Made by a program: the position numbers and the translations under genes. A stretch of 64,000 nt of DNA from Longispora albida DSM 44784 (GTDB lineage Bacteria > Actinomycetota > Actinomycetes > Mycobacteriales > Micromonosporaceae): positions 8,762 through 72,761 of the forward strand of contig NZ_KB903837.1 of NCBI RefSeq assembly GCF_000379825.1. The letters are read 5' to 3'. Position 1 is the first letter of the stretch; every line of letters starts with the position of its first letter. Below the pieces are notes generated by a model. That model saw only the letters and a program-made list of their open reading frames with translations. It did no database searches and had not been told where the DNA came from. This document shows, in pieces, positions 16,557 through 25,162 of the stretch.

Positions 16557-17473
16557 GGCCGGGCGCCCACCTGCGTGACAGCCCGCGCGCCCAGCTCGGC
16601 CCCTGCCGCCAGCGCCGCCCCCGGTTCCGCGCCGCCCAGCCATGCCGCCAGCAGCCCGGCGGCGAAGGCATCTCCGGCGCCCGTCGGGTCGACCGGCTCC
16701 ACCGGTACCGCGGGCACCCGGACGACAGTTCCGTCCGGTCCTGCCCACACCGCGCCTGCGGCCCCGAGCTTCACCACAGCGTGCACCGCGTACGCGGCGA
16801 GGCGCCGCGCCAGCTCCTCCGGTTCCGGACGTGCGGCGAACTCGGCCAGCTCCGCCGGAGCCACCATGCCCGGCACGCCCGGCGTGGTCCCGACCAGGGT
16901 GTACGCCTCGTCGAGGTTGGCCAGGAGCAGGTCGGTACCGCGTACGTAGTCAAGGAACCGCTCGGGACCGAGCATCCGCAGCGGGCCAGCGGACCCGGCG
17001 TCCACCGACGTGCTGGCGCCCACGCTCCGGGCAGCGGCCAGCGCATGACGGCCGGCGGCAGCGGTACGCGGATCGAACAGCACATAGCCAGACAGGTGCA
17101 TGTGGCCAGCACCCGGCAGCGCACTGTCCACATCGGACGCGTTCAGCAGGGCGTTCGCCCCGCGATCGGTGACCATGCTGCGCTCGTCGGCCGTGGACAG
17201 CACGATCACCGTCCCGGTCGGAGCCTCCGGCGCGAACCGCACGGCGGAGTCGCAGCTCAGCTCGGCCACCCGGGCCCGCCCGGCCGCGTCGTCACCGGCG
17301 ACGGCGACCAGCGACGTCGGCGCCCCCAGCGAACCCAGCCAGCAGGCAGTGTTCGCGGCGGAACCCCCGCCGGTCTCCCTGATCGCCGCCGTCGTGTCCG
17401 AGCCCAGCGTCAGCGGCCCTGACAGCGAGGCCAGCACGTCGGTGACCAGGTCACCAACGACGACGATCCTCAC
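16553..17473 (-). CDS. PfkB family sugar kinase, probable pseudouridine kinase
   Basis: The 306 residue product starts at GTG (MRIVVVGDLVTDVLA), overlapping the psuG stop by 4 bp. It carries the PfkB N-terminal signature GGGSAANTACWLGSLGAPTSLVAVAGDD and the C-terminal DPTGAGDAFAAGLLAAW with catalytic Asp and anion hole. Next to psuG the likely role is phosphorylation of pseudouridine to its 5'-phosphate, which PsuG then cleaves. Substrate specificity is inferred from context only; ribokinase-like activity is the alternative. It also overlaps the next gene by 4 bp. Confidence 0.82.
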   Translation of the reverse strand: MRIVVVGDLVTDVLASLSGPLTLGSDTTAAIRETGGGSAANTACWLGSLGAPTSLVAVAGDDAAGRARVAELSCDSAVRFAPEAPTGTVIVLSTADERSMVTDRGANALLNASDVDSALPGAGHMHLSGYVLFDPRTAAAGRHALAAARSVGASTSVDAGSAGPLRMLGPERFLDYVRGTDLLLANLDEAYTLVGTTPGVPGMVAPAELAEFAARPEPEELARRLAAYAVHAVVKLGAAGAVWAGPDGTVVRVPAVPVEPVDPTGAGDAFAAGLLAAWLGGAEPGAALAAGAELGARAVTQVGARP

Positions 17474-18390
17474 CGGACGGCTGCTGCCGCGACGGCGATC
17501 CGCGCCGCCAGCTCGGCGTTCCGGAGGATGATCCGCACGTTGACGTCGAGGCTCGCGCCCAGAGTGTGCTCGTGGAAGTACGCCAGCAGGAACGGCGTCA
17601 CGCCCTTCCCGGAGATGTTGTGCAGCTTCATCTCGTGCAGCGCCTCGGCCAGTACCTGGTCGTGGAGCTTCGGGTCGAGCTGCTGGTCGACCGGCAGCGG
17701 GTTCGCGACGACCAGGGCGCTCTGGCTGGCCTGCTGCGCCGTGCGCGCGTGCAGTACCCGGGCGATCTGCTCCGGCGAGTCGGCCGACCAGTCCAGCGCG
17801 AAACCCGAGTCGGTCAGATAGAACCCGGGGAACCGCTTCGTCTGGTACCCGAGCACGCCAACACCCAGCGTCTCCAGCCGTTCCAGCGTCGCCCCGACGT
17901 CCAGGATGGACTTCACGCCGGCCGAGACCACGCAGATCGGGGTACGCGCCAGGGTCACCAGGTCTGCGGACTCGTCGAAGCTCTCACTCGCCAGCCGGTG
18001 CACCCCGCCCAGCCCGCCGGTCGCGAACACGCCGATCCCGGCGGCGGCGGCCACAGCACTCGTGCTCGCCACGGTCGTCGCGCCGTCGGCACCGGAGGCT
18101 GCGGCGATCGCCAGGTCCCGTACCGACAGCTTCACCACGTCGTCGCTGGTGGCCAGGTGGGTCAGCTGCTCGTCGTCCAGGCCTGCCACGAGCCTGCCGC
18201 CGATCATGCCGATCGTGGCCGGCACCGCGCCCTGCGCCCGGACCGTCTCCTCGATCTGCCGGGCGATCGCCAGGTTGTCCGGCCTCGGCAGCCCGTGCGA
18301 GATGATCGTGCTTTCCAGCGCGACGATAGGTGCGCCTGCCGTACGAGCGGCAGCCACCTCGGGACCATAGGAAATCTCGAAGCCGTTCAC
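17470..18390 (-). CDS. psuG: Pseudouridine-5'-phosphate glycosidase
   Basis: The 306 residue product matches PsuG throughout: PIVALESTIISHGLPRPDNLAIA, GATIGMI-type segment PATIGMIGGRLVAGL, TTVASTSAVAAAAGIGVFATGGLGGVHR, VVSAGVKSILDVGATLERLETLGV and NPLPVDQQLD. The enzyme breaks the C-glycosidic bond of pseudouridine 5'-phosphate to uracil and ribose 5-phosphate, using the Lys of the AGVKSILD segment. The GTG start at 18390 fits MNGFEISYGPEV and lies 7 nt after a TACGCT hexamer, indicating a leaderless transcript. It leads an operon with the kinase and the cyclodeaminase-like gene. Confidence 0.93.
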   Translation of the reverse strand: MNGFEISYGPEVAAARTAGAPIVALESTIISHGLPRPDNLAIARQIEETVRAQGAVPATIGMIGGRLVAGLDDEQLTHLATSDDVVKLSVRDLAIAAASGADGATTVASTSAVAAAAGIGVFATGGLGGVHRLASESFDESADLVTLARTPICVVSAGVKSILDVGATLERLETLGVGVLGYQTKRFPGFYLTDSGFALDWSADSPEQIARVLHARTAQQASQSALVVANPLPVDQQLDPKLHDQVLAEALHEMKLHNISGKGVTPFLLAYFHEHTLGASLDVNVRIILRNAELAARIAVAAAAVR

Positions 18391-18397
18391 CCTTGCG

Positions 18398-18403
18398 AGC
18401 GTA
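18398..18403 (-). promoter_or_regulatory. -10 element of a leaderless psuG promoter
   Basis: TACGCT on the minus strand ends 7 nt before the psuG start codon, so transcription should begin at or next to the GTG. Confidence 0.5.
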
Positions 18404-18561
18404 TGCCTGCAAGCTGTCCGGCCGCTCCCTGCTCCACCATCTCCGTGTGCATGATCACCTCGGGCCCGGTGGCTGGACAGGATCGCAGGTCTGTAACTGG
18501 GCTCCCGGCACGGCCGGTAACAGGGTTGCAGCGCTCGGGCCTTCCCCCGATCATCGAGGGC

Positions 18562-19245
18562 GTGCCGCAGCCCACAGTGCTCGACTTCGGGGAGTTCGCG
18601 CCCGCCGACCCCTGGGATCTCCAGGTGGCCCGGTGGCGGCTGTGGGTGTCGTGGGGGATGTTCGGGCTCGCAGCGCTGATCGTGCCGGCCGCCGTCCTCG
18701 GTACGTGGAATCCGGGTAACTACCTCTACCTCGCCCTCCTGTTCGGCCATCCGTGGGCGGCGGCGCTGGGTGTGCTGCTGCTGGCCGGGTTCGGGTGCAA
18801 CATCCGCGCTGACGGCAAGCCGTGGGGCCAGTCCGTGCTCGCCGTGACCTGGGCGCTGGCGCTCGTGTTCCTGGCTCCGGCGCTGTTCTTCGGCGCGATC
18901 AGGTTCTTCAGCGCCAGCGAGACAGAACGCACGATCGCCGTCTCGCCGGACGGCCGGGCCGAGCTGGTCCTGACCAGCTACGACACCATGCACGACTTCA
19001 AGCAGACGATCGTCGTGCGTACCAGGGCCGGTGTGTTCAGCAGGCAGAGCCACGAGCCGCTGGCCTGCGTCACCGGCGTGCCCTTCCCCGGCGGCGAGGG
19101 CAGCGAGCGCCCGTCCGACGTCGAGGCGCGCTTCGCCGGCGAGAGCACCGTCCTGGTGACCGACCACCGGGGTACCCGTGAGGTGTCCTTCGACCTGCGC
19201 ACGATGGCCACCTCCGGCCCCGCCAACTGCCAGGGGCAGGGTTAG
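18562..19245 (+). CDS. Hypothetical membrane protein
   Basis: From GTG 18562 the product is 227 residues. Three hydrophobic segments lie at about 29-50, 56-77 and 88-110, followed by a soluble domain of about 110 residues (TERTIAVSPDGRAELVLTSYDTMHDFKQTIVVRTRAG ... VLVTDHRGTREVSFDLRT) that reads like a beta-rich extracytoplasmic domain. I do not recognise a family. It is divergent from psuG with about 170 bp between starts. Coding bias and the in-frame membrane helices support it. Confidence 0.65.
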   Translation: MPQPTVLDFGEFAPADPWDLQVARWRLWVSWGMFGLAALIVPAAVLGTWNPGNYLYLALLFGHPWAAALGVLLLAGFGCNIRADGKPWGQSVLAVTWALALVFLAPALFFGAIRFFSASETERTIAVSPDGRAELVLTSYDTMHDFKQTIVVRTRAGVFSRQSHEPLACVTGVPFPGGEGSERPSDVEARFAGESTVLVTDHRGTREVSFDLRTMATSGPANCQGQG

Positions 19246-19324
19246 CCCGGAGGGGCTGTGAGGGTCACGAAAGGCACGGAAGCTGGCCAGGCCGGCCGTC
19301 AGCGGGCCGTGGCACACTGTCTGG

Positions 19325-19543
19325 GTGAGCACTGAAGTACTCGAGCGTCCCGAGCTCAAGGATGCCGACACCGGCCCCGAAATGTTCCATTACGTCCTCA
19401 AGGACAAGATCGCCGAGAGCGCTGTGATGGGTAACTTCGTCCAGGCGCTGTGTGGCGAGATCTTCCCTGTGACGAAGGCCCCCAAGCCTGGCTCGCCGGT
19501 CTGCCCGGCGTGCAAGGAGATCTACGAGTCGATGGCCGAATAG
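19325..19543 (+). CDS. DUF3039 family protein
   Basis: The 72 residue product (STEVLERPELKDADTGPEMFHYVLKDKIAESAVMGNFVQALCGE, then GSPVCPACKEIYESM) is a near-exact match to the actinobacterial DUF3039 family as I recall it. A Cys and a CPxC pair suggest metal binding. The function is unknown. The GTG start lies 6 nt after CACACT, a possible leaderless arrangement. Confidence 0.92.
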   Translation: MSTEVLERPELKDADTGPEMFHYVLKDKIAESAVMGNFVQALCGEIFPVTKAPKPGSPVCPACKEIYESMAE

Positions 19544-19569
19544 CCCGCTGTGCCCCTGTTCCGGCGGCG

Positions 19570-19575
19570 TACTGT
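19570..19575 (+). promoter_or_regulatory. -10 element of a leaderless promoter (TRIC-type gene)
   Basis: TACTGT ends 6 nt before the ATG at 19582. Confidence 0.4.
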
Positions 19576-19581
19576 GCGTGC

Positions 19582-20256
19582 ATGGATTCCGCGGCCGGTC
19601 TGCTCCTTCTCGACCTGATCGGGGTCGCTGTCTTCGCGGCCTCCGGTGCGTCGGCCGGCGTGGCCAAACGGCTCGACCTGTTCGGCGTGGCCATGATCGG
19701 CATGGTCGCAGCGCTCGGTGGCGGGATGATCCGTGACCTCGTCATCAACCAGGTCCCGCCGCTGGCCTTCGCCGACTGGCGGTACGTGGCCGTGGCCGTC
19801 GCCGTGTCGATCTCGATGTTCTGGCTGCACCCGGCGGTCAGGCGGCTCCGCCGTACCGTGCTCGTCCTCGACGCGGCCGGCCTGGGCCTGTTCACCGTCA
19901 CCGGCACCCTCAAGGCCCTCGACGCCGGCGTACCAGCCGTCGGAGCCATCCTGCTCGGCACCATCACCGGTATCGGCGGCGGGCTCCTGCGCGACGTGCT
20001 GACCGGCGAGATCCCGGTCGTCCTGCGCCGGGAGGTGTACGCGCTGGCCTCGCTGGTCGGCGCGGCGGCGGTGGCCGTGATCGAGTGGCAGCTGCCGAAG
20101 GCCCCGGTACTCACCGTGCTCGCCGCGGTCCTGGTCTTCGCCCTGCGCCTCGGGTTCCTGAAGAGCTCGTGGCAGGTGCCGGTCGCCGAGGAGCGCGAGT
20201 ACCGGCCCCTGCGCCGCAGGCGGGGAAATTCGGCCCCCGGCGGCCGGACGGACTAA
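19582..20256 (+). CDS. Trimeric intracellular cation (TRIC/UPF0126) family channel
   Basis: The 224 residue product has seven hydrophobic segments in two homologous halves of UPF0126. Each half has a Gly-rich kinked helix: GVAMIGMVAALGGGMIRDLVI in the first, GAILLGTITGIGGGLLRDVL in the second. Prokaryotic TRIC proteins form trimeric monovalent-cation channels. The C-terminal 40 residues are basic and cytoplasmic. The ATG start gives the usual MDSAAGLLLLDLIGVAVFAASGA beginning. Confidence 0.9.
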   Translation: MDSAAGLLLLDLIGVAVFAASGASAGVAKRLDLFGVAMIGMVAALGGGMIRDLVINQVPPLAFADWRYVAVAVAVSISMFWLHPAVRRLRRTVLVLDAAGLGLFTVTGTLKALDAGVPAVGAILLGTITGIGGGLLRDVLTGEIPVVLRREVYALASLVGAAAVAVIEWQLPKAPVLTVLAAVLVFALRLGFLKSSWQVPVAEEREYRPLRRRRGNSAPGGRTD

Positions 20257-20259
20257 GCT
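20254..20259 (+). promoter_or_regulatory. -10 element upstream of the helicase gene
   Basis: TAAGCT lies 7 nt before an in-frame ATG at 20267 and 58 nt before the preferred GTG start at 20318. A small hairpin (CGCGGG-CGAA-CCCGCG, 20273-20288) would lie at the 5' end of the leader. Confidence 0.45.
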
Positions 20260-20317
20260 CTGCACCATGCCTTCGCGGGCGAACCCGCGGAGGTCTTGTC
20301 ATGTGAGGAGGACACGC

Positions 20318-22039
20318 GTGGCCCCGCCCCGCCCCGACATCGAAGCGCTGTCGCCGCTGCGGGACTGGCAGCGGCGGGCACTGGTGACCTACCTCCGCCG
20401 CCGCTCAGAGGACTTCCTCGCCGTCGCCACGCCCGGTGCCGGCAAGACCACGTTCGCGCTCCGGATCGCCGCTGAGCTGATCCTGGACGGCACTGTGGAC
20501 GCTGTCACGGTCGTCACCCCCACCGAGCACCTCAAGGTCCAGTGGGAGCGGGCCGCAGCCCGGGCCGGCATCGCGCTCGACTCGGGCTTCCGTAACTCCG
20601 ACGTGCACACGTCCAGCGACTTCCACGGTGTGGTCCTCACCTACGCCCAGGTCGGTATGGCGCCCGACGTGCACCGCCGCCGGACGATGACCCGCAAGAC
20701 CCTGGTCATCCTCGACGAGATCCACCACGCCGGCGACTCACGGAGCTGGGGCGACGGCGTCCGCAGCGCCTTCGAGCCCGCCGTGCGGCGCCTGATGCTC
20801 ACCGGCACGCCGTTCCGCTCCGACGAGAACCCGATCCCGTTCGTGCAGTACGAACAGCTCGGCGGCGGGGTCAGCAAGTCCAGGTCCGACACCACCTACG
20901 GTTACGCCGACGCGCTGTCCGACAACGTCGTCCGCCCCGTGATCTTCCTCGCCTACTCCGGCGAGACGCGCTGGCGCAACTCCGCGGGCGACGAGCTCGC
21001 GGCCCGGCTCGGCGAGCCACTCACCCAGGACCTGATCGCGCAGGCCTGGCGGACAGCCCTGGACCCGAAGGGCGACTGGATGCCCCAGGTCCTGCGGGCG
21101 GCCGACGCGCGGCTCCAGATCGTCCGCAGCGGCGGCATGTCCGACGCCGCCGGCCTCGTCATCGCCAGCGACCAGAACAACGCCCGCGCGTACGCGAAGC
21201 TGCTGCACCTGGTCACCGGGGAGAAGCCGGTCGTCGTCCTGTCCGACGACCCCGGGGCCTCGAAGAAGATCGCCGAGTTCGCCGAGTCGGACGAGCGGTG
21301 GATGGTCGCGGTCCGGATGGTGTCCGAGGGCGTCGACATCCCCCGCCTGGCCGTCGGCGTGTACGCGACCAGCGCCTCGACCCCGCTGTTCTTCGCGCAG
21401 GCCATCGGCCGCTTCGTGCGCGCCAGACGGCCGGGGGAGACCGCCTCGGTGTTCCTGCCGAGCGTGCCGAACCTCCTCGAGCTGGCCAGCGACATGGAGG
21501 TCCAGCGCGACCACGTCCTCGGCGACGTGAAGAAGAAGGACGAGGACGTCCTGCTCGCCGAGCGGGCCGAACGCTCGGAGAAGGCCAGCGGCGAGCTGGA
21601 GCAGACCTTCACGGCGCTGTCCGCGACCGCGGAGCTCGACCAGGTGATCTACGACGGGGCCTCCTGGGGCACCCCGGTCCAGTCCGGCTCGCAGGAGGAA
21701 GAGGACTATCTCGGACTGCCGGGCCTGCTCACGCCCGACCAGGTGTCGGTGCTGCTCGCCAAGCGGCAGGCCGAGCAGGTCAAGGCGGCCCGCAGGTCAA
21801 CACCGGCCGCCGTGGAGCCCGTGGCGCCCCGCCAGCCCGCCGCCCCGCGTACCCCGGCTGAGCGGCGCATCCTGCTCCGCCGTCAGCTCAACGACCTGGT
21901 CGGCGCGCACCACCACCGGACCAACCAGCCGCACGGCAAGATCCACGCGGAACTGCGCCGGCTCTGCGGCGGCCCGCCGAGCGCCCAGGCCACCATCGAG
22001 CAGCTCGAGGAACGCATCGCGACCCTGCAGTCCTGGTAA
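20318..22039 (+). CDS. SF2 DEAD/DEAH-box helicase
   Basis: The 573 residue product has Walker A ATPGAGKT (38-44), motif II LVILDEIHHAG (about 129-139), motif III-like LMLTGTPFRSD, and the C-terminal motifs MVSEGVDIPRLAVGVYATSASTPLFFAQAIGRFVRA. A C-terminal segment of about 100 residues with charged helices follows. It is a conserved actinobacterial helicase found next to the principal sigma gene, with RNA or DNA substrate unknown. GTG 20318 has an ideal GGAGG 6 nt upstream. The in-frame ATG at 20267 would add 17 basic residues if the transcript is leaderless. Confidence 0.9.
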   Translation: MAPPRPDIEALSPLRDWQRRALVTYLRRRSEDFLAVATPGAGKTTFALRIAAELILDGTVDAVTVVTPTEHLKVQWERAAARAGIALDSGFRNSDVHTSSDFHGVVLTYAQVGMAPDVHRRRTMTRKTLVILDEIHHAGDSRSWGDGVRSAFEPAVRRLMLTGTPFRSDENPIPFVQYEQLGGGVSKSRSDTTYGYADALSDNVVRPVIFLAYSGETRWRNSAGDELAARLGEPLTQDLIAQAWRTALDPKGDWMPQVLRAADARLQIVRSGGMSDAAGLVIASDQNNARAYAKLLHLVTGEKPVVVLSDDPGASKKIAEFAESDERWMVAVRMVSEGVDIPRLAVGVYATSASTPLFFAQAIGRFVRARRPGETASVFLPSVPNLLELASDMEVQRDHVLGDVKKKDEDVLLAERAERSEKASGELEQTFTALSATAELDQVIYDGASWGTPVQSGSQEEEDYLGLPGLLTPDQVSVLLAKRQAEQVKAARRSTPAAVEPVAPRQPAAPRTPAERRILLRRQLNDLVGAHHHRTNQPHGKIHAELRRLCGGPPSAQATIEQLEERIATLQSW

Positions 22040-22062
22040 GAGAGTCGGGTACCAGACAACGA

Positions 22063-22098
22063 GAAGTGCCCCGGAGTCAGCTGACTCCGGGGCACTTC
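22063..22098. terminator. Bidirectional terminator between helicase and DUF7455 genes
   Basis: A perfect 36-bp palindrome (arms 22063-22080 and 22081-22098, centre CAGCTG) lies between convergent genes, with stem sequence GAAGTGCCCCGGAGTCAG. Confidence 0.85.
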
Positions 22099-22121
22099 GA
22101 TGCTTACGCCTAGAACTGGGA

Positions 22122-22352
22122 CTACTTCTTCAGGACCGCACCGCGCCAGGTGAACTCCGGCTCCGCAGCGAAATCCACGGCGATCTTCACCAGATCCTCG
22201 GCGTACTTGTTCGCGTGGTGACCGCAGAACAGCAGGTCACCTCCGCCAGCAAGCACGACCCGGAGCTTCGCCGCGGCACTGCAACGATCACAGCGCTCAC
22301 TGGCGGCGGGCGGGGCCGCCGACTCAGTGGGCGGCGTGAGGGTCGGGGTCAT
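22122..22352 (-). CDS. DUF7455 family small Cys-containing protein
   Basis: The 76 residue product has SERCDRCSAAAKLRVVLAGGGDLLFCGHHANKYAEDLVKIAV, that is a CxxC and a CGHH pair that look like a small zinc site, and ends ...EFTWRGAVLKK. It matches the small conserved protein encoded next to hrdB and the helicase in actinomycetes (now DUF7455). The ATG has AGAGGAGGATG upstream. The molecular role is unknown. Confidence 0.88.
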   Translation of the reverse strand: MTPTLTPPTESAAPPAASERCDRCSAAAKLRVVLAGGGDLLFCGHHANKYAEDLVKIAVDFAAEPEFTWRGAVLKK

Positions 22353-22511
22353 GCCTCATCCTCCTCTGCTTCACCGGTGCGTCCAAGGGAACACCCCCAC
22401 GGCCGCAGGGGCAAGTCTTTGTTACGCACTCATCGTCCAACACCGGGCGGGGCCGATGCCTTCCCGAGGCCGGGACAGGCGATTTTTGTCACAAAGACGT
22501 ATGAGAACGAA

Positions 22512-22538
22512 AGCCCCTCCCGGTTTGAGGGAGGGGCT
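22512..22538 (-). terminator. Terminator of the principal sigma factor gene
   Basis: A perfect 10-bp stem (AGCCCCTCCC with GGGAGGGGCT) and a 7-nt loop lie 10 bp after the sigma factor stop codon. Confidence 0.8.
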
Positions 22539-22547
22539 GATCGTTAC

Positions 22548-24095
22548 TTAGTCGAGATAGTCCCGCAGAACCTGCGAACGGGACGGATGCCGCAACTTGG
22601 ACATCGTCTTGGACTCGATCTGCCGGATCCGCTCCCGGGTCACCCCGTAGACCTGGCCGATCTCGTCGAGCGTGCGCGGCTGGCCGTCGGTCAGGCCGAA
22701 GCGCAGCCGGACCACGCCGGCCTCACGCTCGGACAGCGTCTGCAGCACCGACTGGAGCTGGTCCTGGAGCAGCGAGAAACTGACCGCGTCCACAGCCACG
22801 ACCGCCTCGGAGTCCTCGATGAAGTCACCGAGCTGGCTGTCGCCCTCGTCACCGATGGTCTGGTCGAGCGAGATGGGCTCCCTGGCGTACTGCTGGATCT
22901 CCAGCACCTTCTCCGGGGAGATGTCCATCTCCTTGGCCAGCTCCTCCGGGGTGGGCTCCCGGCCCAGGTCCTGGAGCAGCTCGCGCTGGATCCGGCCGAG
23001 CTTGTTGATCACCTCGACCATGTGGACCGGGATCCGGATCGTCCGGGCCTGGTCGGCCATCGCCCTGGTGATCGCCTGCCGGATCCACCAGGTGGCGTAC
23101 GTCGAGAACTTGTAGCCCTTGGTGTAGTCGAACTTCTCCACGGCGCGGATCAGGCCCAGGTTGCCCTCCTGGATCAGGTCCAGGAAGGCCATGCCACGGC
23201 CGGTGTAGCGCTTGGCGAGGGAGACGACGAGCCGGAGGTTGGCCTCGAGCAGGTGGTTCTTGGCCTTCTCGCCGTCACGGTTGACCCACTTGAGGTCGCG
23301 GAGCAGCTGCGGCGTGATCTTCTCGCCGTCCTCCTCGACCGCGCGCAGCCGCTCGGCGGCGTAGAGCCCGGCCTCGATCCGCTTGGCCAGCTCGACCTCC
23401 TGCTCGGCGTTGAGCAGCGGGACCTTGCCGATCTGCTTGAGGTAGGCCCGCACCGAGTCGGCGGAAGCCGTCATCTCGGCGTCCTTGCGGGCCTGCTTCA
23501 GGGCCTCGGACTCCTCGTCATCCCACTCGAAGTCCTCCTCGTCCGGCTCCTCTTCCCCGGGGCCGGCCTGCGGCTCTTCGCCAGCCTTGCCAGCGGCCTT
23601 CTTGGCCGGGTCGGCTGCCTTTTTGGCCGCGGTCTTCTTCGCGGGAGCTGCGGCCTTCTTGACGGCGGCCTTCTTCGCGGCGGCCGGGGCGGTCGCGGCG
23701 ACCAGGCCGGCCTCCGGGCCGTCCTCACCAGGTACGGCCTTCTTCACGGCGGCCTTCCTGACCACCGTGACGGGCTCGGCTGGCTCGGCCTTCTTGACGG
23801 CGGCCTTCTTCACGGCGGGAGCGGCCTTGGCCGTGGTGGCCTTGGAAGCTGGGCTGCCGCTGCGGGCGGCGGCGACCTTGCGCCGCGTCGAACCGGAGCC
23901 GTCGACGGCGAAGGTGACCCCGGCCTCGGCGAGCGCACGGAGGATCTTCTTGGCCTGCGCAGGGTTGAGTCCCGCGGCCTCGACCTCACGTGCGAGCTCG
24001 GCAGCTCCGAGCTGACCGCCGGCGGCATTAGCCTGGGCGATCAGCGAGTCGGTGAGTGTCTGAACATCGGCGCCGGTGCGGCGGGCGTCTGTCAC
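22548..24095 (-). CDS. hrdB: Principal RNA polymerase sigma factor (HrdB/SigA type)
   Basis: From GTG 24095 the product is 515 residues. An N-terminal region 1.1-like helical part ([17 protein letters not shown]) is followed by a Lys/Ala/Pro-rich extension of roughly 110 residues with repeated VKKAAVKKA blocks, then an acidic stretch and the full sigma-70 core. Region 2 reads [52 protein letters not shown]; region 4.2 reads [33 protein letters not shown] and ends in LRDYLD. This is the housekeeping sigma of actinomycetes. A 5' leader of about 110 nt is likely, with TACAAT at 24216-24221 as -10. The gene is divergent from the inositol phosphatase gene. Confidence 0.97.
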   Translation of the reverse strand: MTDARRTGADVQTLTDSLIAQANAAGGQLGAAELAREVEAAGLNPAQAKKILRALAEAGVTFAVDGSGSTRRKVAAARSGSPASKATTAKAAPAVKKAAVKKAEPAEPVTVVRKAAVKKAVPGEDGPEAGLVAATAPAAAKKAAVKKAAAPAKKTAAKKAADPAKKAAGKAGEEPQAGPGEEEPDEEDFEWDDEESEALKQARKDAEMTASADSVRAYLKQIGKVPLLNAEQEVELAKRIEAGLYAAERLRAVEEDGEKITPQLLRDLKWVNRDGEKAKNHLLEANLRLVVSLAKRYTGRGMAFLDLIQEGNLGLIRAVEKFDYTKGYKFSTYATWWIRQAITRAMADQARTIRIPVHMVEVINKLGRIQRELLQDLGREPTPEELAKEMDISPEKVLEIQQYAREPISLDQTIGDEGDSQLGDFIEDSEAVVAVDAVSFSLLQDQLQSVLQTLSEREAGVVRLRFGLTDGQPRTLDEIGQVYGVTRERIRQIESKTMSKLRHPSRSQVLRDYLD

Positions 24096-24215
24096 GAATG
24101 ACCTTCCCGTGGCGGTGATCGGGCACAGCAGGCACAGCCTCACGGCTGACCGGCGGCGGATGGAGCGGTTGTCTTGTTGGCCCCCGCGGCGGTTCAGCGC
24201 GCACGGGCAGCGTGA

Positions 24216-24221
24216 ATTGTA
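24216..24221 (-). promoter_or_regulatory. Candidate -10 element for the principal sigma gene
   Basis: TACAAT on the minus strand, an almost perfect -10 hexamer in a GC-rich region, lies about 120 nt upstream of the GTG start. No clear -35 is seen. Confidence 0.4.
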
Positions 24222-24268
24222 ACGCCGGATCTGCCAGACAGCTCGTCACGGCGGCACACAGCACGAGA

Positions 24269-24274
24269 TAGGTT
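24269..24274 (+). promoter_or_regulatory. -10 element of a leaderless promoter (inositol phosphatase gene)
   Basis: TAGGTT ends 6 nt before the GTG start at 24281. Confidence 0.5.
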
Positions 24275-24280
24275 CAGCCA

Positions 24281-25096
24281 GTGAAGCAGAACATACGCGA
24301 TGCCGACCCCGCTGAGCTGCTGGAACTCGCCGTGAATCTTGCCAGGCGGGCCGGGGAGCTGGCCCGTCGTACCCGGGCTGAGGCCATCGGCGACGTGGCG
24401 ACCAAGAGCACCGCCACCGATGTGGTGACCGCCGCCGACCAGGCAGCGGAACGGCTCGTCGTGTCGGCGCTCGCCGAGCTGCGGCCCGGTGACGCGGTAC
24501 TGGGCGAGGAGACGGGGGCGAGCGAGGGCGGTTCGGGCGTCAGGTGGGTACTGGACCCGATCGACGGCACTGTCAATTATTTGTACGGGTTGCCCGGCTA
24601 CGCGGTGTCGCTGGCCGCCGAGATCGGCGGGCAGGTCGTGGCCGGCGTGGTGCACAACCCGGTCACCGGCGAGGAGTGGACGGCGGTGCGCGGCCGGGGA
24701 GCCATGCGCAACTGGGAGCCGATCCGCTGCTCGGAGGTCACCGAGCTGGGCATGACGCTGCTGGCGACCGGGTTCGGGTACGCGGCTGACCGGCGGGCGC
24801 ACCAGGCGCGGGTGGTGGCGGAGGTGCTGCCGCTGGTGCGCGACATCCGCCGGTACGGCGCGGCGGCGCTGGACCTCTGCTACGCGGCGGAGGGCCGGGT
24901 CGACGCGTACTACGAGAAGGGCCTCAACGCCTGGGACCACGCCGCCGGTGGCCTGATCGCCGCCGAGGCCGGGCTGGTCGTCTCCGGGCTGCGTGGCGCC
25001 CCGCCCGGGCCGTCTATGGTGATCGCCGCCCCGGCTGCGATCTTCGACGCGCTGCACGCCCTCCTGGTGGAGCTGGACGCTGACGGGGGACCCTGA
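24281..25096 (+). CDS. Inositol monophosphatase family protein (SuhB-like)
   Basis: The 271 residue product carries the metal-binding motifs GEET (about 75-78), DPIDGTVNYLYG (92-103) and WDHAAGG (218-224). These enzymes remove phosphate from inositol 1-phosphate or related sugar phosphates with Mg2+. The M. tuberculosis gene at the equivalent position is suhB. The GTG start is supported by a -10 element 6 nt upstream. It is convergent with the cei-like gene, with a shared terminator. Confidence 0.92.
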   Translation: MKQNIRDADPAELLELAVNLARRAGELARRTRAEAIGDVATKSTATDVVTAADQAAERLVVSALAELRPGDAVLGEETGASEGGSGVRWVLDPIDGTVNYLYGLPGYAVSLAAEIGGQVVAGVVHNPVTGEEWTAVRGRGAMRNWEPIRCSEVTELGMTLLATGFGYAADRRAHQARVVAEVLPLVRDIRRYGAAALDLCYAAEGRVDAYYEKGLNAWDHAAGGLIAAEAGLVVSGLRGAPPGPSMVIAAPAAIFDALHALLVELDADGGP

Positions 25097-25117
25097 CCCG
25101 GGTACACAGGAAAAAAG

Positions 25118-25148
25118 AATCCCCGCCCGGAGCTGCCAGGCGGGGATT
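25118..25148. terminator. Bidirectional terminator with A-tract/T-tract
   Basis: AATCCCCGCC pairs with GGCGGGGATT around an 11-nt loop. Six A residues precede the left arm, giving a U-tract for leftward transcription, and TTTCT follows the right arm. Confidence 0.85.
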
Positions 25149-25162
25149 TCTCGATCGGGTGG

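Noticed and set aside
22063-22098. Reading the perfect 36-bp palindrome as a regulator-binding site
   Set aside because: It lies between two convergent stop codons, is GC-rich and fully self-complementary, and matches the other terminators in the window.
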